The translations under genes were made by a program, and so were the position numbers. Positions 39,939 through 51,200 of a stretch of DNA of 64,000 nucleotides are shown piece after piece. The notes beneath the pieces were generated by a model, which saw only the letters and a program-made list of their open reading frames with translations, did no database searches and had not been told where the DNA came from. This DNA comes from Brugia malayi (taxonomy: Eukaryota > Nematoda > Chromadorea > Rhabditida > Onchocercidae): assembly GCF_000002995.4 (NCBI RefSeq), contig NW_025062475.1, positions 5,646,187 to 5,710,186 on the forward strand, read 5' to 3'. Positions within the stretch are counted from its first letter, which is position 1, and each line of letters starts with the position of its first letter.

Positions 39939-41518
39939 ATTCCCTTTACTTTTACATTTTTTTTTGCCCAAAATCAAAAAAATTTTTGCCGTTTTTCAAA
40001 AAAATTTTAAAAAAAAAAAAAAAATTTGGAAAAATTTTTACCGTCTTCAAAAATTTGAAAAAAAATAATTGATAAACTTTGCTAATATATTCTACTTTTT
40101 TTGAAATCAATTTAAATCGGTTTTTCGTGCTAATTTTTTTCAAAATGCTATTTTTTTTTTTTTTATTTTTAAAAAAACTGAAAAGAATTTTAGATATTTT
40201 TTTTGAATATTTGTGCAAAAAAATTTTTGTTCGGGCAATTCAAATGTATCGTATTAAAATTTCCTAAACGTTATCATTTAATTTATATTTTATTTTTTTC
40301 TTTTCTGTATACTTTTTAGATATCTTAGCATATTTTAGCATTCAATATTTTATTCATTTTTGGCCAATACATTGTCAATTTTAAAACATTACTTTCGAGA
40401 AAATTTCGCGATAAAACTTTTTTCTCAATTTGCTCTGTTGTTTTACACGCAATATTTAATCGGCTTAACCGCATGAGAAATTTGTTCAAACCGTTTCCGG
40501 CTAACAGCATATCGTGTTTTTATTGCTAAAAATGTAAATAAGAAATTGTTATATTGATATATAATGTATTAACAGTAAATACATTAAGAATAATATTTAT
40601 CAAAGTTTGCATAAATGATACTTCTTCAATTTCCATTTTCTAAGGAATTCATTTAAGTAATCAAAATTAACAGAGCAGTAGCTTGTTGTTTTAGCAATTC
40701 AATAACAAAAAAAATTAAGTGATTAAATTAAAGGAATGATCGAAACGAAGAAAATGACTAATATAAAGAAAATAAAATTTAAAACTACTAAATTAATGTG
40801 TAAATTGATATCAGAATCTGTTTGTATTAGCAAATTAACAGAGCAATAGCTTGTTGTCTTAGCAATTCAATAACAAAAACGTCAAATTTACGTCACAATA
40901 CAAAGTTCAACATTTATACTAATTAATTACTGATTGTATATCAGTGGCAATTAGACTAATTTTAATTCCTTTGATGCGAAACCTTTTCGTCTTATCACTT
41001 CGTGCTGTTTCATAATAACAGTTATTATAGAAACCGATTCGCAGACTGGTTGATAACATCTGAGATGATAAGGGCATATCACTGTGATATGCTCGAATGG
41101 TTGATTCAGTAAAAAAGATTTCAACCGATTCACTATAATTTGCATTTTCGTCTGCATCTATCAAACTGTAAACTATCTGAAATGATAGATGATAGTTAAT
41201 TAACCGATATGTAAGCAGATTTGATATTATAGTGATATGATAAAACAGTATCAAAATAGCAAAAGTTACTTGTATTTAGCACAAAACGTTACTGAAAGGA
41301 ATGTGAAAGTTTGATAGTAAAATATTAAAATTGAAGAATTTGAATCAATGTTAGATTGAAATTATAAAAAAACTTTGTGCAATTTATTCCATTGATAGAA
41401 TTCGTTGATTATTAACAATTCAATTATTTGCTTAATTATTATAAGATTGTAATGCAATTAAATTTCGAATTCAAAATCTAGTGTTTATATACTTGGATTT
41501 AATATTCATTCACTCTAA
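39925..41518 (-). repeat. Segment A2, inverted second copy
   Basis: Reverse complement of 32043-33616 with very few substitutions. The outer end stops at 41518, and only 12 bases separate it from the direct copy of A1. Confidence 0.95.
40919..41176 (-). pseudogene. Orphan copy of the CRIB gene 3' exon
   Basis: Identical in translation to the last CRIB gene exon (VYSLIDADENANYSES...), with its splice acceptor kept at 41177-41178 on the minus strand. No CRIB or N-terminal exon lies upstream of it; instead it abuts the A1 copy. It can make a product only if a new upstream exon supplies a start, so I treat it as a gene fragment. The further piece at 40325-40510 corresponds to 33047-33232. Confidence 0.7.
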
Positions 41519-41530
41519 CTCCTATTTTAA

Positions 41531-42951
41531 TACTGAATGCAATCATGTTAATGTTTGATTTGGTTCGTCGTCAAAACCCATGTGAAAATGAGTTAAAAAT
41601 TTAGGACAAATGAGAAATATTTTATAGAAGGCAGAAAAGAATGTTACAAATAAGTAGCACTTCATGATTGAAATAATTAAAAAATGGTTAAAAGTATTTG
41701 AATTGTAATAGAAAAAAAAATCATACCCCACTAGGCTATCTCTTCCCCTCATCTACTGACTAGGCAATATTCATCCCTCACATTGAAAGACTACTCATTT
41801 CTTTTTAAATAGCCCAGCATCTAGTGCTAGGCTGGATGAATTGTGCACAAACATTACATATCCCAGAGAAATTTAATTATCTTAGAAATCTCATATTTAG
41901 GCTAGTTTTAGGATTATATATATTATCATTACTCTTTCAGAACATTATTTACGATGGAGACAAATAGTCTGACTTCGTCAAGTATAAAAAATTTTAATGA
42001 TTTTATGATTTAACCAGTAACATAATTTTATCCATAAATTAGTTCTCCCATAATAATTATAAAGCGCCCTTATGTTATGTTGAAGTATTTTTTTTTCGAA
42101 CACTTTTTATTAAGTAAATTCGTAACTCAACAAGAACATTTATGAATAAATAAATTTAAATATAGAAAATAATTGAAATGGCTGAATTTGAAAGTGTTCA
42201 TTATTAGAAGAATGAAATAATAAATTTGAAGATCAACATTAAATATCACTTAAAAAGAAAAGAAAAATTAAGGTAAAAGCTGATTAATTTAGCACACACA
42301 GAAATACACACTCGATTAGTCAGTTTTTGATGTAAAAAATACCCTTCCCTGCATATTTATAGGTGACAATAAATGAAGCAAAGGCATTAAAAAGTGAAGT
42401 GGTAGTCAATGAAAAGTTGGTGTAATAGTAAATGAGAAGTCAGACTAATAGTCAATGAGAAGTTGAAGTAATAATAGGTGAAAATTAGAGTGACAGTATC
42501 AAAAATTCCTTTTATCGGTCTATCAAAATTTAACATTGATGCCTTCATTTCATTACACCATTAAGTTAATTTAAATTAGTGATTCAAAAAAAAAAAAAGA
42601 AAAAAATGAAAATCGCTAAATTAAGGTTACTGTATTTTTGTAGTAATAAATGTTCAAGATAATCTAGTCTGGAGCGATCATTAACTTGTCACTAGCATAA
42701 AATGATCACCAAATTATCACCAGCATAGAATTACAGATAACTTATCACTAGATAATCTATCATCTATTAGATTAATCGATATCTAAAATGGAATTAACGA
42801 GATCAATATAATGTACAATAGATTTTTTAATTGTCGAAATTATTGTAAGCATATATAATGATAAAAATCATAAATGCGAAACTATATAAATTTCAAATTA
42901 TTGAGACAAGAAAGTATACTTATATTTACTAATTACTCGATTTTTTACGGA
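41531..42951 (+). repeat. Segment A1, second direct copy
   Basis: Same orientation as 28257-29679 and almost identical. Homology ends sharply at TTTTTTACGGA on the right and at TACTGAATGC on the left. Confidence 0.95.
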
Positions 42952-43936
42952 TTCCGCATGATTTTCTCTCCAACTAGCAAAGGAATCTCAACATATAATA
43001 ATAATACACAAAATATATACTGAGAGAAATAATAAAATATTTATCACGCTTTATAACAAAAAACAGTTGGCAAAAGATTAATGAATTTGAAAAAATAAAA
43101 CAAAAATATGGAGAAAGTGTGAAAAAGATTGGAAATGCTGAATATGGATTTAAAATTTTTCATAGACATTGTTCGATTTATCATTTAATCAATCCTGAAG
43201 CGTATCTAAATTCGTAATATATTGCTGGTAATGAGAAATATTTTGATTCGGGTTAGTGACTGGCTATTCTTCATTTTGAATTGTGATCTAAACAACCTAA
43301 AATAAATAAAGCGATTACCTCTCGATAAAAAAAAATAAAGATAAGATGGTTCAGATTTTAATGTCATCTTTTGCACCATTTGTCGGTAGAGGATAAATGA
43401 ATGGATGATAGTAAAGATATCATAACATAATGAATTCTATCTCAAAATATCGCTAAGCTTCTGCTCTGCTACTAATTTGCATTATTGAAAAATAGCTGCG
43501 AATAACGAATGGCTTTATAGGTAATTAATTTTAATTGCATGTATATCATATAGCATTTCTTACACATTTTTTATATTGTTGGAACTTTATACCGAACATT
43601 CTTTTTACTATATCATTCAGTATTTGAAACAAATCAGGTTTCAAAAAAAAAAAAAAAAAAAGGAAATTAAGAAAAAAAAAACAATATGGAATTGGCCGAT
43701 CTTTTTTGGATTGCTATTCTGTTCCTATGATTTTTGAGCAAGCTATTAAGGAGGCCATCATATTTCCCTTTCATACGTTCAGCGAATTAAGGATTTGTAA
43801 ATGAAAAGAGAAGTGCTCTCATTTTTCGAAGCTGATTCTTATCTGAAATGACCTTTCGAGCGATGGTCTAATATTTGGCTATTTTTATGAGAATTATCGC
43901 AATAACTTTTTTAAAGTTTTCCATTGGTTTAGAAAA
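42952..43936. other. Intergenic with one open stretch
   Basis: On the plus strand about 42996-43217 is open for some 74 codons without an ATG and ends in TAA; it reads NSWQKINEFEK, then YGFKIFHRHCSIYHLINPEA. It could be a lone exon of a lost or unrecognised gene. A poly-A tract lies at about 43644-43661. Nothing else is seen. Confidence 0.3.
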
Positions 43937-45425
43937 CTAATCGCTGTCGTCTGATTCAGCCATGTCTATTATAGGAAAATAACCGAAGTTGTTTAAAGCA
44001 CTTCGACTTTTTACTTTTGGGAAGCACTTCTTCATTAAACTTCGTACTTTTAAAGCATGCAAATGTGCATAATCGATTGGCTGAGGCTGAAAAACAAAAT
44101 GATTATCGTTCAATCTTTTTTGTAACATTAGTCTTTGTTATTTGTAGATTAAAATGACAAGAAAGAATCTTCAATCTTCCAAAATGATATACGTAAAAGG
44201 GAATGAAAATTTGAACATTTTATGAGTAAATTAGTACTGATATTAATGAAAATATTTAAAAACTATAAAATAAATTAAAAACGAACATCTACTATTTTAT
44301 GTATTCTTGTCATATGAGTTTTGATATTATTCTTTGAATAATTTGAGCTTTTATTGCATTTTGTACAGAAATATATTGGTATCTTCAGATGGGCCATTCG
44401 TACATGACAAGGTAACTTCGAACTATGCACTTCTTTTTTGCATAAGTCACAAATCTGAAATAAAAATGAATTTTCAAATAAATTTGACTAAGAAAGAATT
44501 TTCTTTTTTGTTACTAAAACAATTTAGTACAATTAAGAATCAGTTTTTGATTAATGAAACAAAAGTTTATTTAAGTAGTAGGAATAGAAAATATTAAGTT
44601 AATTGTAACAAAAACTTATTCGTCAATTTTAATTTTCTTTGTCTTTTCCGTTATAAGCTTTGTAAGCAAACCAAATTCATAAATAATATGCCGACGTCAT
44701 TCTACTTTCTTAACCTTTCTTGAATATTTTCCTCAAATTTAGCTAAAATATGAAATGAATTCGACGATTCATTTGTCCAAGCTTATAATTATAATCGATT
44801 CTATTGAATAAATTTCGAAAATTTAAGGAACTTCACTTACGTGGATGCTTCTAGGCCTTTTTTGTTGTTGCTCATTAAATTGTTGGGATAATGCCCTTAT
44901 TTCTTGTGCGATAACTTGCTGCAATATTTGCTGACGTAGTTTTCTTTGTTCGTTTATTAATTTCTGAACCAACGCAAAGAATTGCAAAAAAAAAGTAATA
45001 ATTTGATTAGAAGAGGTGCACAAGTTGACTGTCTGCGTAGTATTTGACAGTAAATCAGCGTTGTTTCCTGTTGAAGCATTAGAACCGGATCCGCATGGAT
45101 CAATGTTGTCATTGGTTGTAGTTCTTGAAACAATGTATTCCTTTTGGAAGTTTTTGGAATTGTCAGTGATTGTAGTTTTTTTAGACGAGAATATATCATT
45201 TCCTGTTGAAACATTAGAACCGGATCCGCATGGATCAGTGTTGCTATTGGTTCCTGTTTGAAACGACAATGCATTGTTTCTTGTTGAAGCATTAGAATTG
45301 AATCCATAAAAGTAAATGCCACTATTAGTTGCAGTTCCAAATGAGACGACGATATTATTAGTTGTTGCTTGAGACGAGTTATTCTGAAAGTTCTCTGGTG
45401 GTATCTTCACTCGCTTCTTACTCAT
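43937..45425 (-). CDS. FOZI-1-like two-C2H2-finger protein without FH2, 3 exons
   Basis: Exons 44841-45425, 44293-44454 and 43937-44086 join in phase to about 298 residues. Exon 2 encodes two C2H2 fingers (CDLCKKEVHSSKLPCHVRMAH and YFCTKCNKSSNYSKNN with HMTRIH) that match the fozi-1 fingers at 53358-53543 in sequence, spacing and exon phase. Exon 3 (LKVRSLMKKCFPKVKSRS) matches the next fozi-1 exon (VEQLMKRCFPTVRGRG). It ends in an acidic tail with a stop, so there is no FH2 domain. Exon 1 is Asn/Ser/Thr-rich with three internal repeats and a QQ-rich end in place of the fozi-1 Q-rich N-terminus. The ATG at 45425 follows an in-frame TGA, which fixes the start. Probably a nuclear DNA-binding protein born by partial duplication of fozi-1. 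All finger Cys and His are intact. The exact donor of exon 2 (44293 or six bases on) is unsure. Confidence 0.75.
45067..45335 (-). repeat. Three internal repeats in exon 1 of the fozi-1-like paralogue
   Basis: Units of about 54 bases start near 45067, 45202 and 45280. Two are almost identical and encode DPCGSGSN(A/V)STGN; the third is diverged (GFNSNASTRNN). Their spacing implies a duplicated module within the low-complexity N-terminus. Confidence 0.75.
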
Positions 45426-46066
45426 CACAGCGATTATTCAAATTATCACTTTGCAAATAGAGCTGATTTTGACGTATCAGTTGTTATAGGAAATAATAGA
45501 GAAGCCTAAAAGCTTGAAACGATTAATTTTAACTATTTCAAATTCATTTTCAATTATATCACATATCAATCACATAACGATATCATCACATAATTATCTC
45601 CTACATTCTAATGAGCAATAAACGATACGTTGTTATCACATCAATAGTGTTGAATACAACATTTATCATTTACTATCGACTTGTATAACAGTAACATATT
45701 ATGGATATTAAAAATGGGGCTGTATATGCAATATTATCGATTTCAAATAATAATGGTTGTTCCCGTTAATTCATTATTAATAATTTTAGATAATTTTACC
45801 TGTCTACAAAAAACTGTTGTCAATCAAACTTTTATCAGGTTTTTGAATGTCGTATATTCGTATGTCTGAACTACGATGATTTTCATGTTAAGTTTAATCA
45901 TAAAATAAATAAGATTGATTTAATGCTACTTAGAAATTGGCTATTTAATTCGAGTATAGTTTAAAAATAGTTAATATTAATGAACAAAATATATGGCAAA
46001 AAGTTAAAATGCAAAATACTTGAACATTTTCAAATTGATCATTAGAATACGAGTTCTTGTCTTATG

Positions 46067-47295
46067 TTAGCTATAAAAGTCCTGCATAAATCCATTTAGT
46101 TGAATAGAAAAATAACATATATCACTAATAAAATATTGAACAAATCATTTCTCTCTATTTTTACCCAAATGATAATTAATGATTCAATCTGCTTTTTAAC
46201 TTTTGTCATCTTTTCATCACACAATTTAATGATGAAGCTTGCTGATCTTCTGATCATTCTTTGATTAGAAAGCTTTGAAAGAGTATCGATCGAGCTGACA
46301 AAATCGATTGAATCAGTCGAAATCATCATCCCTCGATCCATTTCTGAGTTCAGAGCTTCCCAACTCTATTCTCTGAATGCAAGATGAATGATTTCAGTCA
46401 TTGGAATTTTGCTTCCGTTTGTGATCCAATGATCCATTTTAAACACTCATATAACTTTACTAATTAAACGAAACTTTTATTGTCACATAATAATACATGT
46501 GACACGTAAGGCCTAGATGACACTCTGAGACATTTTAAAAAGTCATTAAATAGGTTAAGCCTTTTACGATACAATGGGAACATTAATGCATCATTTTTAA
46601 CTAATTCATATTTTAGTTTGCTTTAAACATTTCCAAAATCTTTTAGCTCTGTATACTTTTGTCGTACTTGTACTAATCATTTAATGAACGAGTAGTATTA
46701 CATCATTGCAAAACACCGAGTTACTCCAAATAAAGGGTATGAAATTGAATTAATAAATGTGAAGCAAATATCAGACTCATATATTAAGTCAGTAATAGTT
46801 AACGTAAAGATTTAATCTAATATACTAACTTAACAATTAACGAGAAGTGATGTCTAATGCATCAAATATACTAAGCTAATAATAGCTAACGTGAAACGAT
46901 ATTCAACTCAATATACTAAGTCAATAATACGAAGCGATCTTAGCATCTGAGATTCAACCTATACTAATCAATGACAGTATATATCAGATTAGTCTACGGG
47001 AAATGACAATCAAAATATTATATTTAACCTGAATTTGGTCCATACTCTTACCACTGCTTATTCCAGTCTCAGTTGTTGTTTTGATAGTGTTATCTTAACC
47101 ACAAAGAAAGAAAAAAATTAGTGGAAAGTTCCTTCAATTTGCTACCATGCCTGCATTGTTTCTTCGAATTCCGACCCATTCAATCTCAATTCTGATACCA
47201 TACATTTTAAACTTAACCTTACTACTAGCACTAACCGTACCAAACAACTTTTGATAAGCAGTTCGTGCTAATGCCCTGTAACATAAGCACTTCAT
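46067..47295 (-). CDS. Possible small gene of unknown function, 4 exons
   Basis: Exons 47223-47295, 47029-47093, 46165-46365 and 46067-46081 join in phase to about 117 residues, starting MKCLCYRALARTAYQKLFG and ending in DFYS. The central exon (SWEALNSEMDRGM, then STDSIDFVSSIDTLSKLSNQ and RRSASFIIKLCDEK) is helical, charged and looks like real coding sequence with a coiled-coil tendency. I do not recognise the family. It lies in the same orientation between the fozi-1-like paralogue and fozi-1. The 15-base last exon and the start are weak points; the exons could also belong to a neighbouring transcript. Confidence 0.4.
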
Positions 47296-47495
47296 TAATG
47301 GCAGTCTTTTAATCCACTGATTGTTTCATAGATCTACTGTAGTGGATTAAATGAACTATAATAGTAATTGATTGATTATAAAATCAATATTAACGAAATA
47401 AATGTAACTAATTTTCAAATATGATCGGTTTAATAAACTAAAAAAAAAAAATCAATCGTTGAAATGTCAATCAAAACGTGTAGGTGTATGTGTAC

Positions 47496-47518
47496 GTGTG
47501 TACGTGCGTGTGTGTGGT
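47496..47518. repeat. GT-rich microsatellite
   Basis: TGTGTACGTG-type run followed by GTGTGTGTGG, in the gap between fozi-1 and the small unknown gene. Confidence 0.7.
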
Positions 47519-48239
47519 TATAAAAACCTACTAAAATAGGTGAGAATGAGAAAACAAACTGATTTATCAAGACATAAAATGAACAATAGTCGGTAACGAT
47601 GCAGAAAGTAGAAATTATAACTAAAAATATTTTTCACACAATAACAGTTTAGATGTTGCACTAAAAGCAATGATAATTGTGATAGAATAATCAATGCCAC
47701 AGTCAAGTGATATGATAAATTTCCTACTGAAAGTGCTTGAAATTGAGAAAAATTTCTTTTCACTGTTATTCTTTGAGGTAAGTATAAGACGAAATCAAAA
47801 CATGCATAATGGTAATAATAGTAATATTAATAATAAGTAATAATAATAATACAAGAAGTAAATGAAATTATATCCTCCAAAAAAAAAAAAAAAAAAAAAA
47901 TTAAATGTCAAGGGTTGCACTTAGTTTAGGAATGATAGAATGAATTTCTCGAAACCGAAAAATATGGCAATAACATGAATCAAATATAATCCGTTTTATA
48001 GCATATAGTGACTCCACTATTTTGCGAACATGCATTAATAAAACATCATACTTTTCTTACAAAGAAAAAAAGTTTGAATTGACCAAAATATATATATATT
48101 ATCATCGCTATTGTAAAATTACTTATGAGTGTGAAGTGGAAATACTTTCCATAATTATAAGCGAAACTGATAACCTTGAAGCAATGTGTATTACATTTGT
48201 TTTGTAAAATTATATTATGAGACATCTTAATTCAAAGAT

Positions 48240-51200
48240 TCAAATGGTGCTGGTCATTGAGATACCATGTAGATGTACATCAATCCAGGCCCGTTGAAGC
48301 TGACGATAGAAAGTAGCAATACTGGCGAAAAATGTTTCCGGAATCTCGGGACCAATATCTTCATCTACCAATTCGCCAAAGAAACGCATCGTTTTGCAGA
48401 GGCCAGTCTGCAATATCATACTTATACTTCTTTAATATCTTATTTTGAATAAAAAACGAAAGATAAAACGAAAAGTAAAAGAACGAGAACCTTGCATTCA
48501 CGATAGCTACTCTTCACTTCCATTACTTTATTTCTAATTGCTTCTCTATATCCAGCCATTTGGGCATTATTATTTAAACGGCTCGCTTCTAGATCAAATC
48601 GCAAATAGTCCCGTTCGAAGCGTCGTACTGTTGCAGAAAGTTCTTGGAAGTTCACTGATCACAAAACCAAAAATGATTTTTAGGTTGAAATAATATTAGC
48701 TCTTTTTGAAAAGAAAATTCATTGCATTTTTCATTGCTTCCATTTCCATAATTTATGATCGATCTTATTCAAATCTTTTAAAAATATAAACTTCTTAAAA
48801 ATTCTGATAATGTCGTATATTCAGGAAAAAACCATCAAACAGTCCTCAAAATTGAATGATCAGATTAAATTATACTAAGAGCCAATTAATTATAAAAGAT
48901 CTTATGCAATTATAAAAAAATCATATGTGATTACGATTGTTGATATAATTATTATGCAATTAAACTGATAAGTGAAAGAATGGTTGCATGTTATATCAAC
49001 AACCTTAACCGATTAGTCATAAATATAAAGCTGGTGAATAACCTCGTGATGCTTTCTCTAGTGCCGGAAGAGTATCACGAAAGACGCAAACTTCAGGAAA
49101 TTCCGAAATAGTAGACGATGCTACAATATTTAGCAATGTTGTTTTTGGTGAGTTACATACTTCAGTGGCACATATCTGCAAAATAGTTGTACTAAAAATA
49201 TCAATGTGAAATTAATATTTTACAATTTAAAAACAGAGAAGAATATTACCAAGACTACTCAAAGAATTTACTGTAATAATAAAAAAATCACTTTTGTAAG
49301 ATCTGATGCCTTAAAGCCTCGAATTGTTCTAGCCGTAAAATCTCCAATGATAAAATTCATGAAGACAAGAACAACACGTAACAAAGCACGAAACCCACGA
49401 TTTTTCTTCAAAGTCTTCATAATATTCGTGAGATCTTCAAAACTCTAAAACGAGTAAATCAATATAGGTAAAACTGAAGTAATCTTTTTTTATCAATGAA
49501 TTATATGAAAAGAAATTATAGAAATGATTTATAAACTAGAAATTTGTAATTCTTCCAATGATTTTTACAAGCAGATAATAACTTGTTTTTCTTCTTCTTA
49601 GCGTACACTGAAGATGTGTAGTGATATTTAATTAAGGAATGTTTGAGTTTGCGTTATTTCAAAGTAAAAAAAGAAGGTCTAACTTTCAGGATCTCCGTGA
49701 CACGACTGTTAATATGTCCCATAAATGACATCGCATGCAGCTTTTCTTCTATCCGATCGATTTTTGCAAGCTGAATTTGTTAAGATTGTCAAGATATATG
49801 GAGAAATTTAGAACTCAATTCTCTTGCCATCAGAGCTTAACCATGTTTTCCGAAGAATCCAACAAAATCTTCTAGGTACTATATTTAATATCTCATAGCA
49901 CTCAAATATTTGCCTGACAACTGCCAACTCCTATGTATGATTGGAATAGGAATTTTTTTTAGCCTTCCGTACTAATTAATTAACTCGTCTCAATGTTGAC
50001 TTTTCTCTTTTTTTTAATACACTCTAACCTTTAATAGAAATTGTTCATTTTCCCCAACTACCGCAGTAGGATTAGCACTTTCACAATCCAACAAATAGAA
50101 CACATCCATTGAAGTTGGTGCAATATTTGCAATTAAATCAACCTGCTCTATCGGTAAGGTATTCAGATCCAAGCTAAATGATATAAACTTCCTGAGATGT
50201 TGTTACATGTATAGTAAGATGGGCTAGGAGATAGAAAAGAAAACAAAGCCTTCCTTCTATAATACTATCATTAATCGAGGAATATTATTGTCCAGCTGAC
50301 TTCCTCTTCTTCTTTCCTCCTATCAAAAAGTAACGGAGTAAATGACCACATATTATCTATTATATGGTTTTCACAATCAGAAAGAAAATTTAATTATTTA
50401 AATATTAATGGAATCTGTCGAACAGATACATACAACAATTGCATCAATCATTACACTCAAAAATGATTAAAAAAGATGTTTAATTATTTGAATAAAATCC
50501 AAATTAACAAAAATTATGTCTTACTTGTAAAGTGCATCACGAAGTTTTGTCAAATCAACAGATAGTTGTTGCCTAACCTTCTGCACCTGTCTGAGTTGTT
50601 CTTCTGTTATAAAAAATTTACCATCTAACTTGCATGGTTGTCGTTGAAATTTCTAAAATGATTGCATTGTAATTCGATACCAACTAAGTTATAATGAATT
50701 CGAAATTGTATGAATGTAACAGAAGAACAAGAGAGAAGAATTATCCACATACCAAGTAAATGGATAATTCTTCATACCCCGCACTTAAACACATTCAACA
50801 ATCTATGCATTACTTTCTCTAATATCTTCTAGAAATTGAAGTATATAAGCCACTTCCATAACATACCAATTCCATATCATGATTAACATGCTTAGAAGGA
50901 GGAATAAATGTAAATAGCTTACGTGAAGTACTTCATTTAGTCGAAAACTTTCAAAAACAGTCCCTTTGAGTTGGTCATTAGTCAGGATCCACCAGTTGAC
51001 ATTTTGTGGAAGATAGCTGAACAAAGTTATTAAATATTCAACAAAAAGACAACTTTAAAAAAGTTGAAAACTCATATATTCAATGTTTGAAACTCTAATT
51101 CTCAAAAACTCATTGTTTTAATCCTATGAATGAGTAATGACTTGAACACACCGAGGATGAATATGATCGATATGTCCAAATGGTTGTTCTTCCTCATCAA

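Noticed and set aside
45016..45261. 81-codon plus-strand frame over the fozi-like exon 1
   Set aside because: Antisense shadow of the real exon; it exists because the internal repeats avoid stops.
47518..47763. 81-codon hydrophobic minus-strand frame between fozi-1 and the small gene
   Set aside because: Looks like a membrane segment, but composition follows the AT bias and no splice sites link it to neighbours.
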